Notes under the pieces: model-generated
Told to the model about the DNA's origin: nothing
The model's database searches: none
What the model saw: the letters and a program-made list of their open reading frames with translations, nothing else
Part shown: piece by piece, positions 45,463-58,125 of the stretch
How positions within the stretch are numbered: position 1 is the stretch's first letter
How the letters are laid out: the number at the start of each line of letters is the position of its first letter
Assembly: GCF_040939785.1 (NCBI RefSeq)
Contig: NZ_CP162553.1
Location: 7,273,001-7,337,000 of the forward strand
Direction of reading: 5' to 3'
Length of the DNA stretch: 64,000 nucleotides
DNA from: Bradyrhizobium lupini
GTDB lineage: Bacteria > Pseudomonadota > Alphaproteobacteria > Rhizobiales > Xanthobacteraceae
Position numbers and translations under genes: made by a program

Positions 45463-46437
45463 ATGCCGATCACCACGCCGCTGACCCAGCTCCTGGGGAT
45501 CAAGCATCCGATCCTGCTGGCTCCAATGGACACGATCGCCGGCAGCCGGCTGACACGGGCTGTCAGCGAGGCCGGCGGCTTCGGGATCCTGGGTGGTGGC
45601 TACGGCGATCAGGAACGGCTCGAGGCCGAGACCAGGCAACTAAGCGGCTTTGCTTCGTTCGGTATCGGCTTCATCACGTGGAGCCTGGCAAGACAGCCAA
45701 GACTTCTCGACATCGCACTCGACGCCAATCCGCAAGCGATCATGCTGTCATTCGGCGATCCTGCACAATTTGCAGCGCGCATCAGGACGTGCGGGGCGCG
45801 CTTGATCTGCCAGGTGCAGAGCGAGGACATGGCGAAGCAGGCACTGGATGCCGGTGCGGACATCCTGATCGCGCAGGGTACCGAAGCCGGCGGTCACGGC
45901 GCATCGCGCACAACCGTCGATATCGTACCTGCGATCGTCGATCTCACGGCCGGGCGCGTGCCGGTGGTTGCCGCCGGCGGAATTGCCGATGGTCGCGGGC
46001 TCGCCGCGATGATGATGCTGGGCGCCTCCGGCGTGCTGATCGGCACGCGCTTCTATGCGAGCGTGGAGGCCAATGGCGCGGAGGAAGCCAAGCAGCGCAT
46101 TCGCGACGCTGATCCCAATGACACGGTGCGCGGCGTCATCGTCGACTGGTCACGCAGCCTGTTCTGGCCGGCCCCGTTCACCGCGCGAACGCTGGTCAAC
46201 GATCATATCAGGCGCTGGACCGGCCGCGAGGTCGAGCTGATGCAGCGCGCCGCCGAGGTGACCGTCGAATATGCCGCGGCAAGGGCCGCTGGCAATTTCG
46301 AGGTCGCCGCGGTCTTTGCCGGCGAGGCCGTCGGCCTGATCAATGATATTCCGTCCGCCGCCGAAATCGTCGAACGGATCGCGACCGAGGCCGAGCAACT
46401 GCTAACCGGCCGGCGTAATTCCAGCGCGTCCGCCTAA
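45463..46437 (+). CDS. Nitronate monooxygenase (2-nitropropane dioxygenase family)
   Basis: The 324-residue FMN-dependent TIM-barrel starts PITTPLTQLLGIKHPILLAP. It has ILGGGYGD, ILIAQGTEAGGHGA and VPVVAAGGIADGRGLAAMMM, then LGASGVLIGTRF. The histidine of EAGGHG contributes to catalysis in this family. It oxidises nitronates such as propionate-3-nitronate to carbonyl compounds and nitrite. A GGAGG ribosome site precedes ATG 45463. It is the first gene of a two-NMO operon opposite a LysR gene. Confidence 0.93.
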   Translation: MPITTPLTQLLGIKHPILLAPMDTIAGSRLTRAVSEAGGFGILGGGYGDQERLEAETRQLSGFASFGIGFITWSLARQPRLLDIALDANPQAIMLSFGDPAQFAARIRTCGARLICQVQSEDMAKQALDAGADILIAQGTEAGGHGASRTTVDIVPAIVDLTAGRVPVVAAGGIADGRGLAAMMMLGASGVLIGTRFYASVEANGAEEAKQRIRDADPNDTVRGVIVDWSRSLFWPAPFTARTLVNDHIRRWTGREVELMQRAAEVTVEYAAARAAGNFEVAAVFAGEAVGLINDIPSAAEIVERIATEAEQLLTGRRNSSASA

Positions 46438-46454
46438 ACTGCGAGAGAACAACC

Positions 46455-47997
<1,543 letters not shown>

Positions 47998-48076
47998 TTT
48001 ACGTAGCGTTTTCGAGCGAAGTGGAAGCCGGTTCGCGTAAAGAAAACGCGTCAAAAGAGTCTCAGGACGAAGTCCG

Positions 48077-48289
48077 ATGTGCATGCTTTGCGACGACGAG
48101 AAGGCCTATCAGGCTTACATGAACTATCTCGACAAGATGGAGCGGCAGGGCAAGGCTGCCGACCCCAACGTCGCCGTCAATGCCGTGCTCGACGAGATCG
48201 AGGCGGCTGCGAAAGCGGCCACCAAGAAAGACGACCCGGCCAACGACAAATCCCTGTCTCCGTTCTTCTGCAGCCCGATCAATAAATGA
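48077..48289 (+). CDS. Small hypothetical protein in the gat operon
   Basis: The 70-residue protein starts [20 protein letters not shown] with a CxxC pair. It has a helical middle ([17 protein letters not shown]) and ends PFFCSPINK. Its TGA overlaps the gatA ATG (ATGA), so it is translationally coupled to gatA. The CxxC plus a C-terminal Cys could bind a metal. A similar small gene occurs in Rhizobiales, to my recollection, but no function is known. Confidence 0.8.
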   Translation: MCMLCDDEKAYQAYMNYLDKMERQGKAADPNVAVNAVLDEIEAAAKAATKKDDPANDKSLSPFFCSPINK

Positions 48290-49761
48290 CCGATTTGACA
48301 TCGCTGACGCTCGCGGAGGCCCGCAAGGGCCTCGCGGCAAAGACTTTCACGTCCCTCGAGCTGACCGACGCGCATCTGAACGCGATCGAAGCCGCCCGCG
48401 TGCTCAATGCTTTCGTCATGGAGACGCCCGACCGCGCGCGCGACATGGCGAAGGCCGTCGACGAGAAGATCGCCAAGGGTGACGCGGGGCCGCTTGCCGG
48501 CATTCCGCTCGGGATCAAGGACCTGTTCGCGACCAAGGGCGTGCGCACCACGGCGTGCTCGAAAATCCTCGGCAACTTCGTGCCGACTTACGAGTCCACG
48601 ATCACCTCGCAGCTGTGGCGCGATGGCGCGGTGATGCTGGGCAAGCTCAACAATGATGAGTTCGCGATGGGCTCGTCGAACGAGACCTCGTGCTTCGGCC
48701 CGGTCGGCAATCCCTGGCGGCGTGATGGCTCCAACACGACGCTGGTGCCGGGCGGCTCGTCTGGCGGCTCGGCCTCCGCCGTGGCGGCTCTGCTCTGCAT
48801 GGGCGCGACCGCGACCGACACCGGCGGCTCGATCCGCCAGCCGGCGGCGTTCACCGCGACCGTCGGCATCAAGCCGACCTATGGCCGCTGCTCGCGCTGG
48901 GGCATCGTCGCCTTTGCCTCCTCGCTGGACCAGGCTGGTCCGATCGCGCGCAGCACGCGCGATGCCGCGATGCTGCTGCGCTCGATGGCTGGCCACGATC
49001 CCAAGGACACGACCTCGGTCGACATAGCCGTGCCGGACTACGAGGCCGCGATCGGCAAGTCCGTGAAGGGCATGAAGATCGGCATTCCCAAGGAATACCG
49101 TCTCGACGGCATGCCGGCCGAGATCGAAAAGCTTTGGGAAGCGGGCGCGGCCTGGCTGAAAGCGGCCGGGGCCGAGCTCGTTGAAGTGTCACTGCCGCAC
49201 ACCAAATACGCGCTGCCGGCCTATTACATCGTGGCGCCGGCGGAGGCGTCCTCCAACCTCGCGCGCTATGACGGCGTGCGCTTCGGCCTGCGCGAGCAGG
49301 GCCGGAACGTCAACGAACTCTACGAGAACACCCGTGCAGAAGGTTTTGGCGCTGAGGTGAAGCGCCGCGTCATGATCGGCACCTACGTGCTCTCGGCCGG
49401 CTATTACGACGCCTATTATTTGCGCGCCCAGAAGGTGCGCACGCTGATCAAGAAGGACTTTGAGGATTGCTTCGCCAAGGGCGTCGACGCGATCCTGACG
49501 CCGGCGACGCCGTCGGCGGCCTTCGGCATCGGCGAGAAAGGCGGCGCGGACCCCGTCGAGATGTACCTCAACGACATCTTCACGGTGACCGTGAACATGG
49601 CGGGCCTGCCGGGCATCGCTGTGCCCGCCGGCAAGGATGCGCAGGGCCTGCCGCTCGGCCTGCAGCTGATCGGCCGTCCCTTCGACGAGGAGACGCTGTT
49701 CTCGCTCGGCGAGGTGATCGAGCAGGCCGCCGGCCGCTTCACGCCGGCGAAATGGTGGTGA
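48286..49761 (+). CDS. gatA: Asp/Glu-tRNA amidotransferase subunit A
   Basis: The 491-residue amidase-signature subunit hydrolyses glutamine to supply ammonia to GatB. The triad is K78 ([10 protein letters not shown]), cis-Ser about S158 in PGGSSGGSA and nucleophile S182 in [22 protein letters not shown] is the GatA-specific segment. The start overlaps the preceding small gene. The next small gene starts within or 2 bp after its stop. Confidence 0.97.
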   Translation: MTDLTSLTLAEARKGLAAKTFTSLELTDAHLNAIEAARVLNAFVMETPDRARDMAKAVDEKIAKGDAGPLAGIPLGIKDLFATKGVRTTACSKILGNFVPTYESTITSQLWRDGAVMLGKLNNDEFAMGSSNETSCFGPVGNPWRRDGSNTTLVPGGSSGGSASAVAALLCMGATATDTGGSIRQPAAFTATVGIKPTYGRCSRWGIVAFASSLDQAGPIARSTRDAAMLLRSMAGHDPKDTTSVDIAVPDYEAAIGKSVKGMKIGIPKEYRLDGMPAEIEKLWEAGAAWLKAAGAELVEVSLPHTKYALPAYYIVAPAEASSNLARYDGVRFGLREQGRNVNELYENTRAEGFGAEVKRRVMIGTYVLSAGYYDAYYLRAQKVRTLIKKDFEDCFAKGVDAILTPATPSAAFGIGEKGGADPVEMYLNDIFTVTVNMAGLPGIAVPAGKDAQGLPLGLQLIGRPFDEETLFSLGEVIEQAAGRFTPAKWW

Positions 49762-49763
49762 AG

Positions 49764-50050
49764 ATGGCGGCGTATATCGCCAGCCTCGACGGCGCCGCGC
49801 CGCCGCCGGACCTCAGCGCTCCACTTGCCGCACTATGGTGGGCCGCCAAGGGCGACTGGGACGAGGCGCACAAGATCGTCCAGGACGAGAGCGGCCGCGC
49901 GGCCGCTTGGGTGCACGCCTATCTGCACCGGGTCGAGGGCGACCTCGGCAACGCCGGCTATTGGTACCGCCAGGCCGGCCAGCCCGTGGCAACGGATTCA
50001 TTACAGGCAGAGTGGGAGCGGATCGCTGCCACGCTGCTCGGGAGCAAGCC

Positions 50051-50054
<4 letters not shown>
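49764..50054 (+). CDS. Small hypothetical protein between gatA and gatB
   Basis: The 96-residue protein has Pro-rich [20 protein letters not shown], then [20 protein letters not shown] and [20 protein letters not shown], a short helical tandem like one TPR/Sel1 hairpin pair. The start may be ATG 49764 or a GTG at 49758 overlapping the gatA stop. Its TGA overlaps the gatB ATG (ATGA). Tight coupling on both sides suggests a role with GatCAB, but this is inference only. Confidence 0.82.
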
Positions 50055-51535
<1,481 letters not shown>

Positions 51536-52101
51536 CCTCGCGCGTTCGAACGAGGTGACGGACAGGCGTCGTCACCTCGCTTTCGGTTCGCGATGCGACG
51601 CTCGCGCACATCCTCTGCGACGAACTTCATCCCGATCGAACGCGACACGCCGACCGAATCGCCGTCACGCGATTCGCGCAAAACGGCGACTTGCACGCGC
51701 TCTGACGAGCGCTCGCGCCGTTAATCATGAAAATATTTTCGTTGCCAAAAGTCGCGACTCAGAGTCCGCGAAGCGCCTTCGCGAGGCGCTCGGGCGATCG
51801 GCAGGATGCATCATTGCAACGATCGTGCGCGATGCACGCGTGCAAGAAAATACTTGCTGCATAGTGTTTTTCTACAATCGCATCTGTTGCAAACGTCGAT
51901 GCAGCAGGCACTCTCTGCGATCGCAAGCACACCTCATGCAGTCCGTTTGCATCGCGTTCGCCAGCGCAGGCGCGTTTCGCCGTCAACACTTCTTTAAGCG
52001 AGACGCTGTTTTTTTCGTTGTGTTGGTGTATTCGGGATGAGTGTGCACTCGATCCCCGACTGCATGCAGCGATTAAGCCATCTCACACATCGGAGGGCAA
52101 C
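51536..52101. other. 566-bp gap upstream of the lysine-rich peptide gene
   Basis: No gene can be supported. It begins with a 9-bp hairpin after gatB: CGAGGTGAC (51551-51559) and GTCACCTCG (51571-51579), followed by CTTTCGGTT, perhaps a weak terminator. The middle (51720-51960) is of lower GC, rich in CGATCG/GCATGC-like words, and has no protein-like frame. The right end includes a T-run (52008-52015) and the leader of the 52102 gene. Confidence 0.45.
51551..51587 (+). terminator. Possible terminator after gatB
   Basis: The 9-bp stem CGAGGTGAC/GTCACCTCG has an 11-nt loop and is followed by CTTTCGG. It lacks a proper T-run, so termination may be partial or rho-assisted. Confidence 0.35.
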
Positions 52102-52200
52102 ATGGCCAAGAAAGCTAAGAAGGCAAAGAAGGCGAAGAAGGCGAAGAGCGCAGTGAAGAAGACTGCGAAGAAGACCCGCAAGGTCGCCAAGAAGAAGTAA
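52102..52200 (+). CDS. Lysine/alanine-rich histone H1-like micropeptide
   Basis: The 32-residue peptide is more than half lysine: AKKAKKAKKAKKAKSAVKKT then AKKTRKVAKKK. The composition is that of bacterial histone H1-like nucleoid proteins, reduced to a single tail. A good ribosome site, CGGAGGGC, lies before ATG 52102. A 52218-52238 hairpin follows the stop, so it appears to be its own transcript. It probably binds DNA or RNA non-specifically. It is too short for most gene finders. Confidence 0.72.
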   Translation: MAKKAKKAKKAKKAKSAVKKTAKKTRKVAKKK

Positions 52201-52217
52201 CTTCGCTTTTTGAAGTT

Positions 52218-52238
52218 GCCGGCTCCTAGAGAGCCGGC
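52218..52238 (+). terminator. Hairpin after the lysine-rich gene
   Basis: GCCGGCTC-CTAGA-GAGCCGGC is a perfect 8-bp stem 17 bp after the stop. There is no T-run after it, so it may protect the 3' end or act with rho. Confidence 0.5.
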
Positions 52239-52596
52239 ACGTCATCAGCGCCTCTCAAAAGGTTCTGGTCGACGATAGAGGGTGTCGGCGAGACATCAGG
52301 TCAACGGTCGGATCGTTCTCTTCGCGGGTTCGCTCGCTAAGCCCGGTCCGGCAGAAGAAACCAAGTTTTCTTCGTTCGGTGCGGCTCTCCGTAAGGGGCT
52401 CCGCAATTTCACAGGCGGCCTTCGGCCAACGTGGAATCTGGTCCTGACGTGTTCGCCGACGCCCTCGTTCTCATGAGGCCGGGGTATTGCCGGCATTCCC
52501 ATATCCCGACATTGTTGATCTGACCGCGATGTGGCCGTTCTGCCCTTGAGCAGTCAGGGTTGTCGCATATGACGTCAGCGGCGCCTGAGCGAGCAC

Positions 52597-52724
52597 CTCG
52601 TCCTTCGAGAGGACCGCTTAGCGGTCCCCTCCGGATGAGGCTCGGCTGCATCCATCTACGTTGATGCTGCCGCATCCTCATCCCTCATCCTGAGGGCCCG
52701 CCGCAGGCGGGCGTCTCGAAGGAT
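52597..52724. repeat. Two bradyrhizobial RPE-like palindromes
   Basis: The first (52597-52640) has outer arms CCTCGTCC/GGATGAGG and inner GGACCGC/GCGGTCC. The second (52687-52724) has outer arms CATCCT/AGGATG and inner GCCCGCC/GGCGGGC. The type 'TCATCCTGAGG...CGAAGGATG' is a dispersed repeat family in Bradyrhizobium. Confidence 0.65.
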
Positions 52725-52837
52725 GGCCGCAGTCGAGCTTCCAGCCATATACTTCTTCATATGCGCGCCCTGCTTGAGCAGGGAGGCTGCAGCGCAATTG
52801 CAGGCAGTTCGCGCACCTCTTCTCCATTCGCGGTGTC

Positions 52838-52861
52838 ATCGCCCGGCTCCGACCGGGCGAT
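52838..52861. repeat. REP-like hairpin
   Basis: ATCGCCCGG-CTCCGA-CCGGGCGAT is a perfect 9-bp stem with a 6-nt loop, of the dispersed intergenic type. Confidence 0.6.
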
Positions 52862-53239
52862 CCAGTACCCCGCAGCTTCTCGTGGGACCATTGCTGTCTC
52901 TGGAATACGGTGACGACAGCAGGCGGGGACACCACAGGACGCGCGTCACCGTGCGCAATGGTTATCGTTCTCCCAAAATCCCAAGGTAAACCGAATCTGA
53001 CGAATTGCAGAAGTCCCTGCAAAATAGGGATTTCTTGCATTTGTCGTGCGCGCCTGGCGCGGGCGCGTTTACGTCTGCTTCATCGCGATACTTAAACTGC
53101 CATTCAAATTTGCCCGCCATCATTACCTCCAACAAGCCGGCAAACGGCACGGGCAAAAAGCCTCGGATGAGTTGAACAGTTGATCGGACGGGAGCCGCGC
53201 TCGGGGGGCGAGACGGCATAAGAAAAAAGGGGATGCGTT

Positions 53240-53506
53240 ATGTTTCAGGGTACTTTCGATCTGGAGACCGCGACGCCGATCGACGCAGGCGCGCTGTCGG
53301 ACGTGCTGTTCGAGCGCGGCCTCTATTGGGCGAGCGGACGCGCCGGCCTCGTCGATCTCGTCGCCGCGCACAAATGGTTCAACCTCGCCGCGCTCAAGGG
53401 CCGCAAGGACGCCGTGACGCTGCGCCAGGAAGTCGCCGGGCAGATGTCGGATGCCGATATCTCAGCCGCCCAGCGCGAGGCGAGGGCCTGGGTCTCCGCC
53501 CACTGA
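53240..53506 (+). CDS. Sel1-like repeat small protein
   Basis: The 88-residue protein starts FQGTFDLETATPIDAGALSD. It has one Sel1-like repeat (YWASGRAGLVDLVAAHKWFN, LAALKGRKDAVTLR) and a charged helical end. Sel1 repeats mediate protein-protein contacts; a single-repeat protein is probably an adaptor. ATG 53240 follows AAAAAAGGGGATGCGTT, with GGGG as ribosome site. Confidence 0.75.
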   Translation: MFQGTFDLETATPIDAGALSDVLFERGLYWASGRAGLVDLVAAHKWFNLAALKGRKDAVTLRQEVAGQMSDADISAAQREARAWVSAH

Positions 53507-53796
53507 GCGGTGAATCACGTCCCGGCGGTCGTTTTCGCAGGCGAACCTGATTTTCGCTAATCGGTTCCCTCGTGGTCCGCCATCCGGATCTGGAGCGGCG
53601 TGAGCGATCCCGACGAGATGACTGGGCGCAGATCAGAGGCGGCGGATTTAGATCGCGCCCTTGCACTATGATCTGGGATACTTCGACCCGGAGCAGAAAA
53701 CCCTGCAACCTCTCGACAACCCGTTCGGCACGAGGCTGTCACCCATGTCTTAGGTACGTTCCGTTACCCATGTGTTCGGGCCGGACAGCTGCGGAG

Positions 53797-53889
53797 TGGC
53801 GGAGAGGGAGGGATCTGAACCCTCGATACAGCTTGAGACCGTATGACGCTTTAGCAAAGCGTTGCCTTCAGCCACTCGGCCACCTCTCC
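53797..53889 (-). tRNA. tRNA-Ser(GCU)
   Basis: The 93-nt minus-strand tRNA has the acceptor stem GGAGAGG (53889-53883) pairing with CCTCTCC (53807-53801). The discriminator is G and an encoded CCA is at 53799-53797. The D arm is GCCGAGTGGCTGAAGGC. The anticodon stem-loop is ACGCT-TTGCTAA-AGCGT, anticodon GCT, which reads AGC and AGU. A long variable arm and T arm GGGTTCAGATCCC follow. All serine-tRNA features are present. Confidence 0.95.
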
Positions 53890-55216
53890 GGTGCGAGCCT
53901 TATGCATCTAATTACTTGGGCTGGTCAATTTGGAAGCGTGTGTTTTTGCTCGAATATTCCCAGCGAATTCCGAAACCAAGCGGTTTGCTCTCGGGCCGAG
54001 AACGTAACGCCGCGATAACGGACGCCAAGCTGGAGGTTCTGGCGCTTGTATTGAGAGTGGTTCTGGCGCGGACAAAGGGTCCCTTCATCCATATAAACGA
54101 TTGATTTTGCTTTCAAATTGGATCGAATGGCCCGCGTGTGGGACGACTGCCTTCGTCGCCGACCGCCTCATCAGTGATTCATTTGCAAGCGATTGATTTG
54201 ATTGTCTCTTTCCGCGATCTGCCACAAACTATGAGCGGTGATTGCCCCTCAGATCGGCTGACGGGGTCCCGTGTTATAGGCTGCGGGGAGGGCGCTCTCA
54301 CTATTAGTGGGATCATTCGCTCGCCGGCCGAGGATCTGCCCCGTCGCGCCAGGCGTCGCCGCAATCAGGGAGGGCCTTGTCTGGCGATTTCTCTTTCCGT
54401 GGAAACGGCCCTTGGAAATCAAAGCAGGGACGATCTGGCACGCTGTTTCATTCTTCAACTGTCAGGACTCCGCCGCTACGGATCTCATCTTATAATAGTC
54501 AGGACGTAGAGCATCCAGCTGGGTAGCTCACTGCGAGATATCGATAGGCAATATCCCGATCGCTTCGAGACGTACGCGTTTTCAATCGGTCCTGGCGACA
54601 ACAGCGATCTCCGCAAGCGGCTCGAAGAGTCATTTCATCGCTTTGTCGATTGCGAGACAAGCTCGACGGTGAAGTCCTGCAAGCGATCGACGATGCGCAG
54701 ATCGATATTTTGTCGATCTTGCAGCCGCTTGATGGTTAGGCCAGCCAGTTCCCGAAGGACTGGCGCACGGCGAGTCCCTGGTTGATTCCACGATTCGGCC
54801 GCCCCAGACCCACAGCGAGGCGTCTCCACGAATGTGAGGGGCTGGTGCCGGAACTTTTGATGGCAGATTAAACCCGTCGAAAAAGATCAGCAGAGTCAAA
54901 GTGTTACAAAGTCGCCATGGTCACATCTGCGTGTTATTTGTGCAACACCCGTTGGAAAACACGCTCGATCGGCCGGTTCTGAAGCGTTCTGTTGTTGTGT
55001 GTGCAAGGGGGTTCGGTAATTGTGACTGAGCGACGGAGGGGGGCATCCCGAGGTCGTCCCGTCTTAGGTGGTTCGCTTAAGTCCCTCGCGTTCAGCGGGT
55101 GTGTCCGAAGGCGCGAAGCGACTAAGCGGTGAATTTAAGGGACAAGGGAACCAACCTTAGGGTGTCTTCACCCAGCGGATCCGGAACCTTCCCTATGGCA
55201 AACTTGGAGGTTTAAC
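53890..55216. other. 1.3-kb gene-poor region between tRNA-Ser and the porin
   Basis: No intact gene is evident. A minus-strand frame at 54635-54829 ends in LAGLTIKRLQDRQNIDLRIV, then DRLQDFTVELVSQS, which looks like the C-terminus of a lost protein. Other frames are short. The region is lower in GC than the flanks and lies beside a tRNA, a common integration target, so decayed acquired DNA is plausible. The last 200 bases are the porin leader. Confidence 0.45.
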
Positions 55217-56788
55217 ATGAAGTTGGTTAAGAGCCTTTTGCTCGGTTCCGCGGCGGGTCTGCTCGCTGTTGGCGGAGCGCAGGCAGCCGATCTCCCCGTG
55301 AAGGCCAAAGCGGTCGAATACGTGAAGATCTGCTCCCTGTACGGTGCGGGTTTCTACTACATCCCCGGCACCGACACCTGCATCAAGCTGGGTGGTTATC
55401 TGCGCGCTGAAGTCGCGCTGAACACCAACTCGGACTTCAGCGGTCAGCTCACGTCGAACAACGGCGCGCGCAACCGTCTGACGAACTACTACACCATGCG
55501 CGCTCGTGAAGATCTCAACATCGACACGCGCACCGCGACCGAGTACGGCGTCGTCCGTACCTTCTTCGACGGCGTGTTCTCCTGGACCACCGGCAACTAC
55601 GCCGGCACCGGCAGCGCGACCGGTACCACTGCCTACAGCAGCACGCTGGCGCTCAACACCTCCGGCGCCGCCCCGGCGCTCGTTGGTTCGGCCGTCAACG
55701 GCACCGACGGCGCGACCTCCGGCGGTTCGCTCGGCGTGTACTACGCCTTCATCCAGTTCGCTGGCTTCACCATGGGTAAGGCCGTGTCGCAGTTCGACGC
55801 GCCCTGGACCAACTATCCCGGCAACAACTTCGACAGCCTCGTCGGCGGTTCCGGCACGGTCACTGGTGTCAACCAGTTCACCTACACCGCTGACTTCGGT
55901 CAGGGCGTGACGGCGTCGTTCTCGGCTGAAGATGCGACGGCCTATTACCAGGCTGGCAACCTGAACATGACTGGCGCGACTGCGGCCGGCATGATCGGCG
56001 GTTCGTATGGCTCCAACGCCATCGGCGGTTCGCGTTCGCCGAACCTCGTCGGTATGGTCCGTGTCGACCAGGCTTGGGGTCTGTTCCAGGCGTCGGTCGC
56101 TGCGCATGACAACCACGTTGCCTACTACGGCGCCACCGAGCCGACTGGCCATCCCGACGACAAGTGGGGTTGGGCTGCTCAGCTCGCTTTGTCGATCAAG
56201 AACATCCCGACTGGCGCGGGTGACGTGATCAACATCCAGGGCGTCTACACCGACGGCGCATCCCGCTACAACTTCCAGAACCTGGCGGGCGGCAGCTACT
56301 CGATGTTCGGCAGCTCCGGCGTTGCCTACCAGAGCGTCGGCTTCGCCATCGCTCCGGACACCGTGTTCGTGACCGGCAGCGGTCAGGAAACCGTCAAGAC
56401 CTGGGGCTTCCGCGGTGCCTACACCCATAACTGGGATCCATACTGGAACACCGCGATCTACGGTGCTTACGCTCAGGCGCAGTACGGCACTCTTGCCAAG
56501 ACCACCCTCTGCGGCGCTGGCGGTGCTGGCGGCGTGTTCGGCGGCCTGGCGGGCGTGACGGGTTGTAATCCTGACTTCGCCATCGGCCAAGTCGGTGTCA
56601 TCACCCGCTGGACCCCGGTCAAGAACCTGACGTTCTCGGCCGACCTCTCCTGGACCCATCTGGACCAGAAGTACGCTGGTACGGTTGCTTACGCTGGTGC
56701 CGGCACGACGGCCAAGCCGGCCGCCGTGTACGAGCTGAAGGATCAGGACACGCTCGTTCTGCTCCTCCGCGCTCAGCGCAACTGGTAA
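55217..56788 (+). CDS. Outer-membrane porin (alphaproteobacterial porin family)
   Basis: The 523-residue protein has a signal peptide ([22 protein letters not shown], cleavage after AQA, mature start [16 protein letters not shown]). The beta-barrel porin contains [25 protein letters not shown], here shown as the Rhizobiales porin mark [15 protein letters not shown]. It forms trimeric water-filled channels. Codon use is strongly biased, as in highly expressed genes. The ribosome site is TTGGAGGT. It is monocistronic with a strong terminator at 56813. Confidence 0.95.
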   Translation: MKLVKSLLLGSAAGLLAVGGAQAADLPVKAKAVEYVKICSLYGAGFYYIPGTDTCIKLGGYLRAEVALNTNSDFSGQLTSNNGARNRLTNYYTMRAREDLNIDTRTATEYGVVRTFFDGVFSWTTGNYAGTGSATGTTAYSSTLALNTSGAAPALVGSAVNGTDGATSGGSLGVYYAFIQFAGFTMGKAVSQFDAPWTNYPGNNFDSLVGGSGTVTGVNQFTYTADFGQGVTASFSAEDATAYYQAGNLNMTGATAAGMIGGSYGSNAIGGSRSPNLVGMVRVDQAWGLFQASVAAHDNHVAYYGATEPTGHPDDKWGWAAQLALSIKNIPTGAGDVINIQGVYTDGASRYNFQNLAGGSYSMFGSSGVAYQSVGFAIAPDTVFVTGSGQETVKTWGFRGAYTHNWDPYWNTAIYGAYAQAQYGTLAKTTLCGAGGAGGVFGGLAGVTGCNPDFAIGQVGVITRWTPVKNLTFSADLSWTHLDQKYAGTVAYAGAGTTAKPAAVYELKDQDTLVLLLRAQRNW

Positions 56789-56812
56789 GTTCGGTCTAAC
56801 GACCTGACAGAG

Positions 56813-56844
56813 AGCCCCGGCGGGAAACCGCCGGGGCTTTTTTT
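56813..56844 (+). terminator. Intrinsic terminator of the porin gene
   Basis: The stem AGCCCCGGCGG/CCGCCGGGGCT has a GAAA loop (56813-56838) and is followed by a seven-T run (56838-56844). This is a very strong rho-independent terminator. Confidence 0.92.
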
Positions 56845-57105
56845 GCACCAGGCGGACCACGGATCTCCGACATGTTCTGAAGAACGAGTGGAGTGTGGAA
56901 TGATGAGTAGCTTTGGGTGATCAAGAGCTGGGTTCGGATCGCGCGATCAAGACCACTTCAGCCGCCGTGGCAAGAGGCGGAGGCGCCGGCAGGTCCTTGA
57001 GATTCATGGCCACCACGGCGTCCAACGTGGTCTGCCCGTCTAGACCGCAACCAGCGCGAGTCGAGCGGCATAGAGCGGGTTAGGCCGCGTCGACGACGTC
57101 GGAGT
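56845..57105. other. Gap without a recognised gene
   Basis: The stretch between the porin terminator and the 3' end of the cysteine-cluster gene shows no protein-like frame or repeat. Confidence 0.4.
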
Positions 57106-57924
57106 TTAGGCGTGGTGCGACAGCCGTAGAAGCGCCGGCCGATAGGGGGCTTGCGGATCGTCGTCCTCATTCGAGGGAATTGTGCAGGAGCCGAATTCCT
57201 GTCTGATCCGCTCGATCTCGGCGATGCGCTCGTGCAGCCGCTGCAGATGCTCCGGGGATTTCGCCCGCCAGAATCGAAATGTGTCGGCGGTGAGCGGGAG
57301 GAACGCGGTGCCGAACAGCGTCGGCTCCGGAACGACGGTTCGCCCGAGCAGCAGGAACCGCCCGGCACCGGAGACGACGAGGGTCGCGTAGCCGCGGTTT
57401 CCGATCCTCTTGATGCCATTCAGCGACCATTCGGCGAGCTTGCTGAAATAGGGCTCCTCCCGCCAGCGATCGGGGCAATGGTCATCGACGGTAACGTTGA
57501 CCGCGTCCTGGCTGAAATGCACGATGATGCCCGATTTCGCCGGAAACCAGTCGTCATCCAGATGGCCCTGCAGCCAGGCGCAGACGAAGGAACGGCACAT
57601 CTGCGGACGGCGCTCGTAGATGGTGCATCCAGTGCCCGTCTGCCAATGCCTGCACAGCTGGTTCACCGGCTTGTCGACGGCCGCCACTTCGAGGATATCG
57701 CAGCAGGCATTGCACGAGCCGCATTGCCGGGCTGGCTGGGCTGTCCTCGTCGGGCTGGTTCCGCGAAAACCCTGCCCGTCGCGGACCAGCAGCTTCTGCT
57801 TTTCCAGCGCATTCAACGCACGTTCGATTTTGAGACGAGATAGTCCCGTGGCGTCGATCACACCCTTCATCGTCGTCGCGCCTGCCTCTACTGCACGGGC
57901 GACGCTCAACATTGCCTGATCCAT
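57106..57924 (-). CDS. YkgJ-type cysteine cluster protein with N-terminal winged helix
   Basis: The 272-residue protein has a putative winged helix at residues 1-55 (VDATGLSRLKIERALNALEK-like: VIDATGLSRLKIERALNALE). The cysteine cluster is C68, C71, C74, C75, C91, C100, C110 and C115 (QCGSCNACCDILEV, RRPQMCRSFVC), a putative Zn or Fe-S site (UPF0153/YkgJ). A 150-residue C-terminal region has no named domain. ATG 57924. Function unknown. The HTH could make it a metal-responsive regulator, but this is inference. Confidence 0.82.
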   Translation of the reverse strand: MDQAMLSVARAVEAGATTMKGVIDATGLSRLKIERALNALEKQKLLVRDGQGFRGTSPTRTAQPARQCGSCNACCDILEVAAVDKPVNQLCRHWQTGTGCTIYERRPQMCRSFVCAWLQGHLDDDWFPAKSGIIVHFSQDAVNVTVDDHCPDRWREEPYFSKLAEWSLNGIKRIGNRGYATLVVSGAGRFLLLGRTVVPEPTLFGTAFLPLTADTFRFWRAKSPEHLQRLHERIAEIERIRQEFGSCTIPSNEDDDPQAPYRPALLRLSHHA

Positions 57925-58125
57925 GTTTGTAGTTCTTTTCTTCTCTTATTGAGGCGCGCCCGATCCGCCCTGCACGATCTTCTCGTTCAGCTTCTCACCG
58001 TACGGTCTGGAGCACTCCGGCCCATGTTGATGGCCCCGCCTCAAACGCCGGGAGCTGACCGCGTTACCCCCTCGCGCGGATACCTTGTTATCGGATCGCC
58101 GCAAGCGAGTCTCATAGGCACGCCG

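Larger units (their letters stand above)
52201..53239. other. 1-kb gap, repeat-rich, no recognised gene
   Basis: Neither strand shows a convincing gene. It contains the hairpin after the lysine-rich gene, two RPE-like palindromes (52597-52640 and 52687-52724) and a REP-like hairpin (52838-52861). The last 230 bases are less GC-rich and may hold the promoter of the 53240 gene. Confidence 0.5.

Noticed and set aside
52687..52861. Palindromes considered as a CRISPR-like or sRNA cluster
   Set aside because: Repeat units differ in sequence and spacing, and no cas genes are present; they match dispersed bradyrhizobial palindrome types.
52678..53040. 120-codon frame on the minus strand
   Set aside because: It overlaps dispersed palindromes and has no ribosome site or protein-like composition.
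55193..56860. 555-codon open frame antisense to the porin gene
   Set aside because: It is the mirror frame of a strongly codon-biased porin gene. The translation is Arg/Val/Gly-rich with no domain, and the porin on the other strand has signal peptide, ribosome site and terminator.
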